A stretch of 55,620 nucleotides of DNA from assembly GCF_000812865.1 (NCBI RefSeq), contig NZ_JSYL01000016.1, positions 1 to 55,620 of the forward strand, read 5' to 3'. Of the stretch, positions 26,068 through 37,423 are shown in pieces. The position numbers were made by a program, and so were the translations under genes. Each line of letters begins with the position of its first letter. The stretch's first letter is position 1. The DNA is from Kaistella jeonii (lineage in GTDB: Bacteria; Bacteroidota; Bacteroidia; Flavobacteriales; Weeksellaceae). The notes beneath the pieces were generated by a model. The model was not told the DNA's origin and ran no database searches. It was given only the letters and a program-made list of their open reading frames with translations.

Positions 26068-26982
26068 ATGATTTGGCAAGGACGATTTGATGGCGATGAC
26101 CCACTTTATCACATGGTTTTTCAGAGAGTTTCTTTGGAAGACCATTACGAAAATATTTTACCGAACGATTTCGTTTTACACGGTTTTGCGGTAGATGAAG
26201 GCGTGAAAAGAAATAAAGGAAGAGTTGGTGCAAAAGATGCTCCTGATGTGATTCGGAAGAATATTTCAAATTTTCCTGTTGTAAATCCAGCATTTTCTTT
26301 GAAGGACTTTGGCAATATATATTGTCAAGACGAAAATTTAGAAAATACTCAGAACCAACTCGCAGAAAAAGTTAAAACTACACTACAAAAAGGAGGGAAA
26401 TCAGTTGTTTTCGGTGGTGGACATGAGGGAATGTTTGCACATTATTCTGGAATTAAAAAGGCCTTTCCAAATAAAAAGGTTGGAATAATTAATATTGATG
26501 CTCATTTTGATAATCGAGAAATTGATCCTCAAATTGGCGCAAGTTCCGGTACCGGTTTCTGGCAAATCGCACAAGAAGAAAAAATTCACTCCTTACATAT
26601 TGGGATTCAACGGAATTCGAATACTTTAAGACTTTTTGATACGGCTCATCAATACGGAATGAAATATATCTTAGCTGAGGAGATCTTCTTTGAAAATCTA
26701 CCAAATATCTACGCAAAACTCGATGAATTTATCGCTGAAGCAGATATTATTTATGTTACCATTTGCATGGATGTTTTCAACGCTTCGATCGCTCCAGGTG
26801 TTTCCGCTTCGGCGTATAACGGAATTTTTGCAGACGCTTCATTTATGCATTTCTACAAACATATTATGGAGTCCGAAAAATTGAAGGCTTTGGACGTTTG
26901 CGAAATTAATCCAACCCTTGATATTGCAGAAAGAACTTCAAAATTAGGAGCGGCGTTAATCAATGAATGGTTCATGCTTTAA
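26068..26982 (+). CDS. hutG: Formimidoylglutamase
   Basis: Hydrolyses N-formimidoyl-glutamate to glutamate and formamide in histidine breakdown. A 304-residue ureohydrolase (arginase fold) with manganese motifs GGGHE (H119), NIDAHFDNR (D144, H146, D148) and ICMDVFNASIAPGVSA (D235 region). The SxxGTGFW and CEINPTLD segments are also family-typical. The other hut genes are absent from the window, so it sits outside a hut cluster, directly behind paaA. Confidence 0.88.
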   Translation: MIWQGRFDGDDPLYHMVFQRVSLEDHYENILPNDFVLHGFAVDEGVKRNKGRVGAKDAPDVIRKNISNFPVVNPAFSLKDFGNIYCQDENLENTQNQLAEKVKTTLQKGGKSVVFGGGHEGMFAHYSGIKKAFPNKKVGIINIDAHFDNREIDPQIGASSGTGFWQIAQEEKIHSLHIGIQRNSNTLRLFDTAHQYGMKYILAEEIFFENLPNIYAKLDEFIAEADIIYVTICMDVFNASIAPGVSASAYNGIFADASFMHFYKHIMESEKLKALDVCEINPTLDIAERTSKLGAALINEWFML

Positions 26983-27282
26983 ATGAAAGCACTTTTTTAC
27001 AATAATTATAAAAAGGCAGTGATCTCTGTTCATTTTCTATTTTTTTTGTTCGCTTCACATTTATAAGGATTTAGGCAAAGTAAATTTCTACAATATTAGA
27101 GACAAAAATGGGGATTTTTAGAGAACCAATTATTAATTAATCCGTAAGTGTAGGCAAATAAGCAAGTTGCAAATCAATTGAATTAATGACCCTATTAATG
27201 ATTAATTATTTCTAAAAAAACTTCAAATCATAAAGAATTTTATATATTTGCAGCAATTAACAACTAATTAAAATAAATTACT
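26983..27282. other. Gap before acpP
   Basis: No gene. AT-rich; its last 40 bases carry the acpP promoter. No clear terminator for hutG was found. Confidence 0.45.
27244..27251 (+). promoter_or_regulatory. -7 element of the acpP operon promoter
   Basis: TATATTTG followed by C, a full TAnnTTTG match, 31 bases before the acpP ATG. The -33 is not distinct. It probably drives acpP-fabF-rnc-pyk. Confidence 0.55.
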
Positions 27283-27522
27283 ATGTCAGACATTGCATCA
27301 AGAGTAAAAGCCATTATCGCTGATAAACTCGACGTTGAGGAAACAGAAGTTACTCCAGAAGCTAGCTTTACTAACGATTTAGGAGCTGATTCATTGGATA
27401 CTGTAGAATTAATTATGGAATTCGAAAAAGAATTTAATATTCAAATTCCTGATGATCAAGCAGAAAAAATTACAACTGTAGGGCACGCTATTGCTTATAT
27501 TGAAGAAGTAGTGAACAAATAA
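27283..27522 (+). CDS. acpP: Acyl carrier protein
   Basis: Carries growing fatty acids on a phosphopantetheine arm. 79 residues, acidic, with the attachment serine S37 in the [10 protein letters not shown] motif. Length and sequence are standard. First gene of an operon: fabF starts 27 bases later. Confidence 0.97.
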   Translation: MSDIASRVKAIIADKLDVEETEVTPEASFTNDLGADSLDTVELIMEFEKEFNIQIPDDQAEKITTVGHAIAYIEEVVNK

Positions 27523-27549
27523 TATTCGATCTCAACGAAAAAAAAATTT

Positions 27550-28794
27550 ATGGAATTAAAAAGAGTAGTTGTTACCGGTTTCGGCGCTATTACGCCTGTT
27601 GGAAATAATGCCAAAGATTACTGGGAAAGCCTTGTGAAAGGTGAGAGCGGTGCTGCTCCTATTACTCTTTTTGATGCCACAAATTTCAAAACTAAATTCG
27701 CCTGCGAAGTAAAAAATTTCGACCCATTGAATTATTTCGAGAAGAAAGAATCAAAAAAGATGGATCGAAACACTCAGTTTGGAATGGTTGCCGCAAGAGA
27801 AGCCGTAGAACATTCTAGGATTCTTGAAGACAATATTGACAAGAACAGAGTTGGTGTTATTTGGGGTTCTGGAATTGGAGGCTTATCAACTTTTGAAAAA
27901 GAAGTTTTAGAGTGGGCAGGAACAGATATTCCACGCTTTAACCCCTTCTTTATTCCCAAAATGATCGCCGATATTACAGGTGGTCAAATTTCAATAGAAT
28001 ACGGATTCCATGGTCCTAATTACACGACCGTTTCAGCTTGTGCTTCATCTGCCAATGCACTAATCGATGGTAAAATGCTCATCCAGTTAGGAAAAGCTGA
28101 TGTCATTGTTTGCGGAGGTTCTGAGGCAGCAATTACTGCGAGTGGCGTTGGAGGATTTAATGCGATGATGGCACTTTCTACCAGAAACGACGATCCAAAA
28201 ACCGCATCAAGACCATTTGATAAAGACAGAGATGGTTTCGTTCTTGGTGAAGGGGCGGGATCTATTATTTTAGAAGAATATGAGCACGCTTTAAAACGTG
28301 GCGCAACTATTTATGCAGAATTAAAAGGAGGTGGAATGAGCGCAGATGCTTATCACATGACCGCACCACATCCTGAAGGTTTAGGAGCATATCTCGTAAT
28401 GAAAAATTGTTTGGAAGACGCAGGTGTAACAGCCGACGAAGTAGATCACATCAATATGCATGGTACTTCTACTCCATTGGGTGACATCGCCGAATCTAAC
28501 GCAATTTCTCGATTATTGGGAGAACATGCTTTCGACATTCAAATTAATTCTACCAAATCAGTTACCGGTCACTTATTGGGTGCAGCCGGAGTAATTGAAG
28601 CAATTGCAGTTTTACATACCATTACTCATAGTATTGTACCACCTACCATTAATCATTTTACAGATGATGAAAGGATTGACAGCAGACTCAATTTCACTTT
28701 TAACCACGCTGTTAAAAAAGAAGTAAATATTGGGATGAGCAACACTTTCGGTTTCGGTGGACATAATGCCTGTGTACTTTTCACTAAAATATAA
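27550..28794 (+). CDS. fabF: Beta-ketoacyl-ACP synthase II
   Basis: Condenses malonyl-ACP with acyl-ACP in fatty-acid elongation. 414 residues, thiolase fold, with the Cys-His-His triad: C164 in TVSACASSANA, His in NMHGTSTPLGD, and His in KSVTGHLLGAAG. The C-terminal FGFGGHNA is normal. Lies between acpP and rnc (12 bases), the frequent acpP-fabF-rnc order. Confidence 0.96.
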   Translation: MELKRVVVTGFGAITPVGNNAKDYWESLVKGESGAAPITLFDATNFKTKFACEVKNFDPLNYFEKKESKKMDRNTQFGMVAAREAVEHSRILEDNIDKNRVGVIWGSGIGGLSTFEKEVLEWAGTDIPRFNPFFIPKMIADITGGQISIEYGFHGPNYTTVSACASSANALIDGKMLIQLGKADVIVCGGSEAAITASGVGGFNAMMALSTRNDDPKTASRPFDKDRDGFVLGEGAGSIILEEYEHALKRGATIYAELKGGGMSADAYHMTAPHPEGLGAYLVMKNCLEDAGVTADEVDHINMHGTSTPLGDIAESNAISRLLGEHAFDIQINSTKSVTGHLLGAAGVIEAIAVLHTITHSIVPPTINHFTDDERIDSRLNFTFNHAVKKEVNIGMSNTFGFGGHNACVLFTKI

Positions 28795-28806
28795 GAAAAT
28801 ATACAG

Positions 28807-29571
28807 ATGGAGTTAAAGAAATACCTTTCTCAATTCCTCGTCAACAGAAAAAAAAAACTTTCGGAAAAAGACTGTTTTTTATGCACCGAAATAAGAAAAA
28901 TTACCGGCTGCGAAATACAGAACATTAATCTTTACCGCGAAGCCTTTTCTTTAAAAACATCTTCCAGAAACAAAGAAATTAAAAATTACGAAAGACTCGA
29001 ATTTTTAGGTGATTCTGTTTTGGGAGCTATTATTTCGTGTCATCTTTTCGCGACTTATCCCGCTGCAAATGAAGGTTATCTTACGCAGATGAAATCTAAA
29101 ATTGTGAATCGGAAGAATCTGAATAAGTTGGGAAATGAACTTAAACTCACGAAATTTCTTCAAAATGAATCCACAACAACTTTAAGCGAAAATATTTCGG
29201 GGAACCTATTTGAATCTTTGGTTGGAGCACTTTATCTTGATGTAGATTACGAAACATGCAGGAAGGTTGTTTTGGAAAGACTTTTAACTCATTCGGAGAT
29301 TAATAAGCTCGAAAATAAAATCGTAAGTTATAAAGGACTGCTCTTAGAATGGGGTCAGAAAAAGAAGGTCAACATCAAATACGAAACCTGCGAAGAAATG
29401 CAGCCGAATAAAAATCTGGTTTTCCGAAGTTATGTCTGGCTTGATGATGAAAAAATTTCAAACGCTACAGAAACATCCAAGAAAAAAGCGGAAGAAAAAG
29501 CCGCACAAAGAGCCTTTTATATTCTAAACAAAAAACAAAGCATCCTTGAAATCTCAAAAGATACTGCTTGA
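28807..29571 (+). CDS. rnc: Ribonuclease III
   Basis: Double-strand RNA endonuclease for rRNA and mRNA processing. 254 residues: nuclease domain with the signature ERLEFLGDSVLGAI and the second metal motif NLFESLVGALYLD, then a double-stranded RNA-binding domain with a KKKAEEKAAQRAF helix near the C-terminus. The end overlaps the next gene by 26 bases. Confidence 0.95.
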   Translation: MELKKYLSQFLVNRKKKLSEKDCFLCTEIRKITGCEIQNINLYREAFSLKTSSRNKEIKNYERLEFLGDSVLGAIISCHLFATYPAANEGYLTQMKSKIVNRKNLNKLGNELKLTKFLQNESTTTLSENISGNLFESLVGALYLDVDYETCRKVVLERLLTHSEINKLENKIVSYKGLLLEWGQKKKVNIKYETCEEMQPNKNLVFRSYVWLDDEKISNATETSKKKAEEKAAQRAFYILNKKQSILEISKDTA

Positions 29572-30019
29572 AATTGAAGACGACGATGAAGAAATTACTT
29601 TAGGTTTAGTTCGTCTTGCCAAAGAAGTTCCGGAGCATGAGCTTTTTTATCAACTGAATTTGCTCAACTCTTTCAAATTTTCCAGAATTGCAGATCTAGT
29701 GTACAACGGAACTTATTACGACTATTCTTTTCCCAGGTTTGAAGGCTTTCATTGTGATACGAAAGTATGCATTCAGTTTATCGCTAATAAATCCTCCCAA
29801 AATATTCAGAAAAAAGTTTCTAAAGAATTATTTTCTGGGGAACAGGAAACCAAATTTTTGCTGGATCATTTTCAAGATGTAGATTATCTCCTCAAAACAT
29901 CGGAGCCATTTGGTGATTTTTCCTTAATTTTGCTCCCGGAAAATCTTATGTTTCAGATACAAAATTTTCCATTAAGCCCTATCGAAGAGCTTTATCATAT
30001 AATTCAATATTATGAATAA
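29546..30019 (+). CDS. IPExxxVDY family protein
   Basis: 157 residues of the Bacteroidota IPExxxVDY family, named for conserved motifs; the VDY appears here as FQDVDYLLKT. Acidic, no signal peptide, function unknown. The frame opens with TTG at 29546 inside rnc, giving MKSQKILLEIE. No closer ATG fits, so translation is probably coupled to rnc. It overlaps pyk by 8 bases, the usual arrangement in flavobacteria. Confidence 0.78.
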   Translation: MKSQKILLEIEDDDEEITLGLVRLAKEVPEHELFYQLNLLNSFKFSRIADLVYNGTYYDYSFPRFEGFHCDTKVCIQFIANKSSQNIQKKVSKELFSGEQETKFLLDHFQDVDYLLKTSEPFGDFSLILLPENLMFQIQNFPLSPIEELYHIIQYYE

Positions 30020-31457
30020 ATATTTAAAAAAGACAAAAATTATCGCTACGCTTGGACCAGCTTCATCTACAAAAGAGGTGATCCTGCAATTGATTCAGGC
30101 GGGAGTTGATGTTTTCAGAATAAATTTCTCGCACGCAGATTACGATTTAGTTAAAAGCAATGTTCAGATGATCCGTGAACTGAATCAGGAATACGGATTT
30201 TCTGTAGGAATTTTGGGTGATCTACAAGGACCAAAACTTCGTGTCGGAGTCGTAAAAGAAGGTTCATATTTAAATCCAGGTGATATTTTAACGTTCACCA
30301 ATGAAAAGATTGAAGGAGATTCAAAGAGGGTTTACATGACTTATCAAAAGTTTCCTCAAGATGTAAAAGTAGGCGAAAGAATTTTGATCGATGATGGAAA
30401 ACTGGTTTTAGAAGTTCTGGAAACCAATAATATAGACATGGTAAAAGCGAAAACTATTCAAGGTGGACCGCTTAGTTCTAAAAAAGGGGTGAATTTACCA
30501 AATACCAATGTTTCGCTTCCTGCTTTAACAGAGAAAGATGTTGAAGACGCTAATTTCATGCTCGACTTAGAACTGGACTGGATCGCATTATCTTTCGTTC
30601 GTCATGCTCAAGATATTATCGATTTAAAAGAGATCATTAAAAATCACCCGACTAATAAGCAAAAAACTCCAATTATTGCGAAAATTGAAAAACCTGAAGG
30701 GGTAAAAAATATTGAGCAAATCCTGTTGGAATGTGATGGATTAATGGTTGCTCGTGGAGATCTAGGTGTGGAAGTTCCGATGGAAGAAGTTCCGGCGATT
30801 CAGAAAAATCTTGTAGAAATTGCCAGAAAATATTCGAAACCCGTTATTATCGCGACTCAGATGATGGAAACGATGATCACGAGTTTGACACCAACGAGAG
30901 CCGAGGTCAATGATGTTGCCAATTCCGTTTTAGACGGTGCAGATGCGGTGATGCTTTCGGGGGAAACTTCTGTTGGAAGATATCCGGTTGATGTGGTAAA
31001 AAACATGTCGAAAATCGTAAAAAATATTGAACAAACGCATTTCTATCAGACTAAAAACTCACCGATCGAACACGAATTTAACTGTATTGATGAGCGTTTC
31101 ATTACGAACAGAGTTTGCCTTGCAGCGGTAAGAATTGCTAAAACCACCAATGTGGAAGCAATCATTACTTTAACTTATTCAGGTTATACGGCTTTCCAAA
31201 TTTCTGCACACCGCCCGAATTCAAATATTATTGTTTTCAGTTCTAACAAACGAGTTTTGACGATGCTGAATTTACTTTGGGGAGTTCGCGCATTTCATTA
31301 CGACATGGAAAAATCTACGGATGAGACCATCGTACAGGTAAATATGTTGGCTCATACTCACGGTTTTGTAGAAAACGGGGATTTCGTTATTAATTTAAAT
31401 GCTACTCCAGCTTATGAAGGCGGAAAAACAAATACTTTAAGATTGACGACGATTTAA
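30012..31457 (+). CDS. pyk: Pyruvate kinase
   Basis: Converts phosphoenolpyruvate and ADP to pyruvate and ATP. 481 residues: KIIATLGPAS at the start, substrate motif RINFSHAD, active-site IAKIEKPEGV, metal motif MVARGDLGVEVP, and KPVIIATQMMETM. Complete. Last gene of the acpP operon, with an intrinsic terminator following. Confidence 0.96.
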   Translation: MNKYLKKTKIIATLGPASSTKEVILQLIQAGVDVFRINFSHADYDLVKSNVQMIRELNQEYGFSVGILGDLQGPKLRVGVVKEGSYLNPGDILTFTNEKIEGDSKRVYMTYQKFPQDVKVGERILIDDGKLVLEVLETNNIDMVKAKTIQGGPLSSKKGVNLPNTNVSLPALTEKDVEDANFMLDLELDWIALSFVRHAQDIIDLKEIIKNHPTNKQKTPIIAKIEKPEGVKNIEQILLECDGLMVARGDLGVEVPMEEVPAIQKNLVEIARKYSKPVIIATQMMETMITSLTPTRAEVNDVANSVLDGADAVMLSGETSVGRYPVDVVKNMSKIVKNIEQTHFYQTKNSPIEHEFNCIDERFITNRVCLAAVRIAKTTNVEAIITLTYSGYTAFQISAHRPNSNIIVFSSNKRVLTMLNLLWGVRAFHYDMEKSTDETIVQVNMLAHTHGFVENGDFVINLNATPAYEGGKTNTLRLTTI

Positions 31458-31483
31458 TTATTGTTGAAAATTTCTTTAAATAA

Positions 31484-31517
31484 AAATCCGTCCCGTTTTA
31501 TTACGAGACGGATTTTC
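31484..31517 (+). terminator. Terminator of the acpP-pyk operon
   Basis: aaaatccgtcccgt (31484-31497) pairs with acgagacggatttt (31504-31517) with one mismatch, ending in T-rich sequence. Confidence 0.75.
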
Positions 31518-31566
31518 TATATCAGTCAAATCTTTTAATGATTTAAAGGAATTTCGTAGTCGTTAA

Positions 31567-32118
31567 TTAGAAGGTATAAGAAACGCCTCCCTGTAAAAGA
31601 CCTTTTGTTCCTAAATTGGTTTCTAAAAACACCCCAAATTTTTCTCCATAACTAATTCCAATAGGAGAAACGTTAAAAGCAAATATGGTACTGCTTTCAT
31701 CTAGAGTACTTTCTTTAAAACTAAGGAATGAAGCTCCAATTCCAGCTCCAGAGTACATTTTCAACTTACTGGCTGTAGATAACCAGGTGTAATTACCTTG
31801 TGCGAGAATGGTGTTAAAGTTTCCTTCAAATTTCAAATTGCTATCTTTTACAGTTTCGTGACCGTAACCCAAACCGTATTTCCATCTGCTGTTTTCGCTT
31901 TGGATCATCACGTCAACTGCAAAAACTCCAGCGGATTCGTAAGTAACAATTTTATTTCCAGGACCTAAAAAGTTGAATGCGTTAAAAGCATTTGCCGTAA
32001 TAGATTCGGAAATCCCATACAATGAAGCTGTTCCATAAGAAACTTTCACCTCAACGTTTTTCTGAGCACTAACCAGAACGCCCAATAAAATAGACAAAGT
32101 GTAGATCGTTTTTTTCAT
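31567..32118 (-). CDS. Outer-membrane beta-barrel protein
   Basis: 183 residues with a signal peptide (MKKTIYTLSILLGVLVSAQ). The rest alternates hydrophobic and polar residues in about eight strands, with typical YGLGYG and GAGIGASF segments, and ends with an aromatic residue (GGVSYTF). This is the pattern of small outer-membrane barrels of the OmpX/OmpW kind. No function can be named. Confidence 0.75.
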   Translation of the reverse strand: MKKTIYTLSILLGVLVSAQKNVEVKVSYGTASLYGISESITANAFNAFNFLGPGNKIVTYESAGVFAVDVMIQSENSRWKYGLGYGHETVKDSNLKFEGNFNTILAQGNYTWLSTASKLKMYSGAGIGASFLSFKESTLDESSTIFAFNVSPIGISYGEKFGVFLETNLGTKGLLQGGVSYTF

Positions 32119-32212
32119 ATATTTTTTAATTAGGACCTAAAAATACTGATTTATGTTTAATAATAAAATGTTTCAATGATAGACAAAAGAAAATCGTCCT
32201 ATTATTAATTTA

Positions 32213-32246
32213 AAAAGACGTTCAGGAAATTTCCCAAACGTCTTTT
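32213..32246 (-). terminator. Terminator of groES-groL
   Basis: aaaagacgtt (32213-32222) pairs with aacgtctttt (32237-32246). On the minus strand it ends in T's, 23 bases past the groL stop. Confidence 0.7.
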
Positions 32247-32268
32247 AGTATTTATGATATTGATGATT

Positions 32269-33933
<1,665 letters not shown>

Positions 33934-34017
33934 CTATTTATTTTTGTTAAAATTATTTTTCTTAATAAAAGATGAGCTAATTCCTACACTGTAAATTTTA
34001 CACTGTAAAAACGGATC

Positions 34018-34296
34018 TTATCCGATAACTCCCAATAGATCACCTTCTTTTACAATCAGATAATCTTTGCCATCCAATTTCAATTCGGATCCTGAATATT
34101 TTCCGTAAAGCACTTTATCACCTACTTGTACAGTAGTTGGCTCATCTACTTTTCCTGGTCCTACTGCGATTACAGTACCTTCTTGTGGTTTTTCTTTTGC
34201 AGTATCGGGAATAATAATTCCTGAAGCGGTTTTAGTTTCAGCTTGAATCGGTTCAACTAAAACGCGATCTGCTAATGGTCTGAATTTTACTGACAT
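34018..34296 (-). CDS. groES: Co-chaperonin GroES
   Basis: Lid of the GroEL chamber. 92 residues: the N-terminal strand [11 protein letters not shown], a mobile loop with [18 protein letters not shown], and the end [14 protein letters not shown]. First gene of the groES-groL operon. Confidence 0.97.
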   Translation of the reverse strand: MSVKFRPLADRVLVEPIQAETKTASGIIIPDTAKEKPQEGTVIAVGPGKVDEPTTVQVGDKVLYGKYSGSELKLDGKDYLIVKEGDLLGVIG

Positions 34297-35009
34297 ATTA
34301 CTATTGTTTAAATTATTATGTTATGCTTTCTAATTTACTAAAACGATGCCATGAAAATTAATATGTAAATCTGTCATTATCTAAATAAGCTGATGAGAAA
34401 TTATGGCAGATAAAAAAGCCAATCATAAATTGATTGACTCATTTAAACTTTTAAAAAATCTCATTTTTCATTCCAACCGATTATATTGGATTTACTTCCT
34501 CATTTTATATTGCGCTCTTGGAAATATTTTCCTTTTGTTTAAAAGCTTAAAGTTTACCATCCTATTCTGTAATCTATTATTAGAAAAATTCATATTTTTC
34601 GAATTTTTCAATAGATATTAAAATATAATCGCAAATAGTTAATATGATAAACTCAATCATTTGTAAATATTTTTGGCCATAAACAAATAAGGAGAATAAT
34701 ATTTCTATATTAGTTATATATAAGTATTTTAATTATGTTGGCTTTTATTTATATATATTTGCCAAACATTTAGAAACTGATAATTTTCAGTAATTATTAC
34801 TAATTTTACTGAAAAATAAAAAATTTAACTTCCTACAAACATATAATGTAAATAATGACTATTATTAAACATTAGATGGAAATTAGAAGTAGTGATATAA
34901 CACCTTGACTATAGCTTATAAAACGCGTAATATAAGGTTTACTTTTCTGAAGTCCGTTATAGATGAACTAAGTATCACCTTATCACTAAAGACAAAAAAT
35001 GAACAAAAA
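34297..35009. other. Long AT-rich gap before the surface-protein operon
   Basis: No convincing gene. A -7-like TATATTTGC occurs at 34754-34762, followed by a 10-bp hairpin (ttttcagtaa 34784-34793 with ttactgaaaa 34806-34815), giving a leader of about 240 bases before the ATG at 35010. A 72-codon frame at 34403 was judged spurious. Confidence 0.45.
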
Positions 35010-37421
35010 ATGAACAAAAAATTATTTTTATTTTTGGCAATACTTTGTCAATTATTATTTTCCGCTAAAAATAAAACAACCGAGTCCATCTATATTGACT
35101 CTTCTGTGTCTGGATTAACAATACCAACACAAAACGCAAATCAGCAATTTTATCAATTATTCAGTCACGGGAGATCTGGCGAATTGTTTATAGAAAATCA
35201 CTGGATGAATGTAAACGAAATTGCAGAAAGATTTAAAAATGAGTTGAAAAACAAAAAAGAACTTTATATCTACGGATGTAATTTTGGTGGAGGTAAGAAA
35301 GGACGTGCGGCTATAAAATACTTAGAAGACTATTTAAACATCCAAGTTAATGCTTCTACCAATATTACTGGTGAATCTGGCGACTGGAAGCTTGAGATAG
35401 GAAAAGGCAAAAATGGTTTAAAGCTGCCAAATTTTAAAGGAAATTTGCAACTAGATAAAACACATTATTTAAACCCTCTTTTGGCGGGATCATATAACAA
35501 TACCACTTCTATTCAAGAAGAATTTATTTATCTTTCAACTCCTTCTGCTACAAATATTACGGTGCAAATGAATTACGCTTCCGGAACTGGTTCTCCACGG
35601 ATTTCTATTTATGATCTTACTGCAGGGACTACAACTTATACAAGTACAGGAGTTATTACTCTGAAAAATGCAAACCCTGTTAGATTGCAGTTTGTAGGCG
35701 CAGCTCCAACGAATACAATTATAACTCCTGGAACTACTCCTACTACCGTACCTACAAATACAGGTGGCACTATTATTTCTGGTAACTCTACAGGTTTAAA
35801 ATTTACCTCAAGTGATAATTTTTATGTCAATTATCGAGCACGCTCAACCGCACAAGCTGGTTCCATGTTAGCAAAAGGTCTTGGTGCACTCGGTACCGAA
35901 TTTAGATGGGGTGGCTCACCAAATGTTGCAGCTACGACCATCGCGGATATTGGGAATATGCTTTCTGTAATGGCAACAGAAGATAATACTAAAATTGTTA
36001 TCGATAACATTAAAACAGGAACAAAATTCATCGATGGACTGGGCGGAATTACGTTAACGGGACCAACTATTAATAAAACATTGCAAAAAGGAGATTCTTT
36101 TATTTTATACGCTCCTGTAACTGTGGGTTCTTTAACTATACAAGATACTGGTTGGCTAGGTGCAAAAATTATTTCGGATAAAAATATCGCAGTAGCAGTG
36201 GGTGGTTTAATGCAACAGGGAATTTCAGGTACTAATCGTGATATTGGTTTTGATCAGTTGGTACCTGTAAATAGGTTGGGTTTAGAATATATTGTAATGC
36301 AGGGAAATGGAAATACTGCTGCTCCTGAAAATATTATTATTGTAAGCACGGTCGATAATACAAAAATTTATTTAAAAAATGGATTTCCTACAGTCTATGC
36401 AACACTGGTAAATGCTGGTGATTATGTTGTTATTCCCGCTAATACTACACCTTTTGATGACAAAAGAAACATGTTCGTTCGAGTGAGTAGACCAGCGTAT
36501 GTCTTTCATAAAATTTATGGTAAAGACCAAGGTAATACCAATAGTTTAATGTTTATTCCCCCACTTTCTTGTTTTGGGGAGAAAGTTGTAGATTTAATAC
36601 CGGCTTCGAGAGATATTGGAAGTACAACCTATACTGACACTGAAATTTCTGTGTTAGCAGCAACAGCAGCAGGAGCACCTACTGTAACTGAAAATGGAAC
36701 TGCTTTGTCAGCTTATACTATTAATGGTGGTGGAAATGTGCTGGGCAATGTAAATTGGACTTCCTACAGATATAAATTAACATTACCAAATAGCAAAGTT
36801 AAAGTTTCTTCTACAGGCACCGTTCAAGCAGAGCTTTTTGGCGCAAGTGGAGATGCTGGTTTTGGGGGTTATTTTTCAGGTTTCGGGGACACCCCGAGTT
36901 ATCTTTTAACGATAGCAAGTCCCTACGGATATTTATGTCCAGACACTGGTGTAATCTCAGTAGCAGCAGGTTTAGGAACCTATCAATGGTTTAGAAATGA
37001 TGTCCCAATTTCAGGAGCTACTACAAATACTTATACTTTAAATGGTGTTGGTGACAGTGTTATTGCAACATACTACGTCACTGTTAAATTTCCTGGAGGT
37101 TGTTCTATAAATTCTAATGAAGTAACCAGTGATGAGTGTCCTTGTACAAAAGCGGGATCAACACTTGCACCCACCTCCTTTACAAAGATGGGAATAAGCA
37201 TTAGAGATAAAAGATCGACCGCAAATTGGCCAAAAGATATACCTAATGGATTTATTGCTATGGAAGCCAATAATAAAGGATTCGTAATCACAAGAATCGC
37301 ATCACCGGAAACAGCAATTAGCAATCCAATTTTGGGAATGCTAGTTTATGACACCACTAAAGATTGTTTAAAATTATATAACGGAACTTCTTGGAATTGT
37401 ATTAAACCAACTTGTAATTAA
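35010..37421 (+). CDS. Secreted surface protein with DUF4347 and IgGFc-binding-like region
   Basis: 803 residues from the chosen ATG; a TTG frame runs 35 codons further upstream but lacks sense. Signal peptide to about residue 19. Residues 25-145 match DUF4347: FSHGRSGELF with H53, YIYGCN with C90, then ASTNITGESGDWKLEIG. Next comes a long beta-rich part (about 150-640) with segments like DNTKIVI and SDKNIAVAVGG, recalling IgGFc-binding N-terminal domains. A Cys-containing Ig-like piece (about 645-710) follows. The tail GMLVYDTTKDCLKLYNGTSW is a recurrent flavobacterial surface-protein end. Probably an exported adhesin. Two bases separate it from the next gene. Confidence 0.72.
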   Translation: MNKKLFLFLAILCQLLFSAKNKTTESIYIDSSVSGLTIPTQNANQQFYQLFSHGRSGELFIENHWMNVNEIAERFKNELKNKKELYIYGCNFGGGKKGRAAIKYLEDYLNIQVNASTNITGESGDWKLEIGKGKNGLKLPNFKGNLQLDKTHYLNPLLAGSYNNTTSIQEEFIYLSTPSATNITVQMNYASGTGSPRISIYDLTAGTTTYTSTGVITLKNANPVRLQFVGAAPTNTIITPGTTPTTVPTNTGGTIISGNSTGLKFTSSDNFYVNYRARSTAQAGSMLAKGLGALGTEFRWGGSPNVAATTIADIGNMLSVMATEDNTKIVIDNIKTGTKFIDGLGGITLTGPTINKTLQKGDSFILYAPVTVGSLTIQDTGWLGAKIISDKNIAVAVGGLMQQGISGTNRDIGFDQLVPVNRLGLEYIVMQGNGNTAAPENIIIVSTVDNTKIYLKNGFPTVYATLVNAGDYVVIPANTTPFDDKRNMFVRVSRPAYVFHKIYGKDQGNTNSLMFIPPLSCFGEKVVDLIPASRDIGSTTYTDTEISVLAATAAGAPTVTENGTALSAYTINGGGNVLGNVNWTSYRYKLTLPNSKVKVSSTGTVQAELFGASGDAGFGGYFSGFGDTPSYLLTIASPYGYLCPDTGVISVAAGLGTYQWFRNDVPISGATTNTYTLNGVGDSVIATYYVTVKFPGGCSINSNEVTSDECPCTKAGSTLAPTSFTKMGISIRDKRSTANWPKDIPNGFIAMEANNKGFVITRIASPETAISNPILGMLVYDTTKDCLKLYNGTSWNCIKPTCN

Positions 37422-37423
37422 TT

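Noticed and set aside
34403..34621. 72-codon plus-strand frame before the DUF4347 operon
   Set aside because: Lies in very AT-rich sequence; it is Phe/Leu/Ile/Lys-rich as expected from composition, with no promoter, family resemblance or operon context.
34905..35009. N-terminal extension of the DUF4347 protein from a TTG
   Set aside because: It would precede a clear signal peptide with 35 residues of unrelated sequence; the ATG at 35010 is better.
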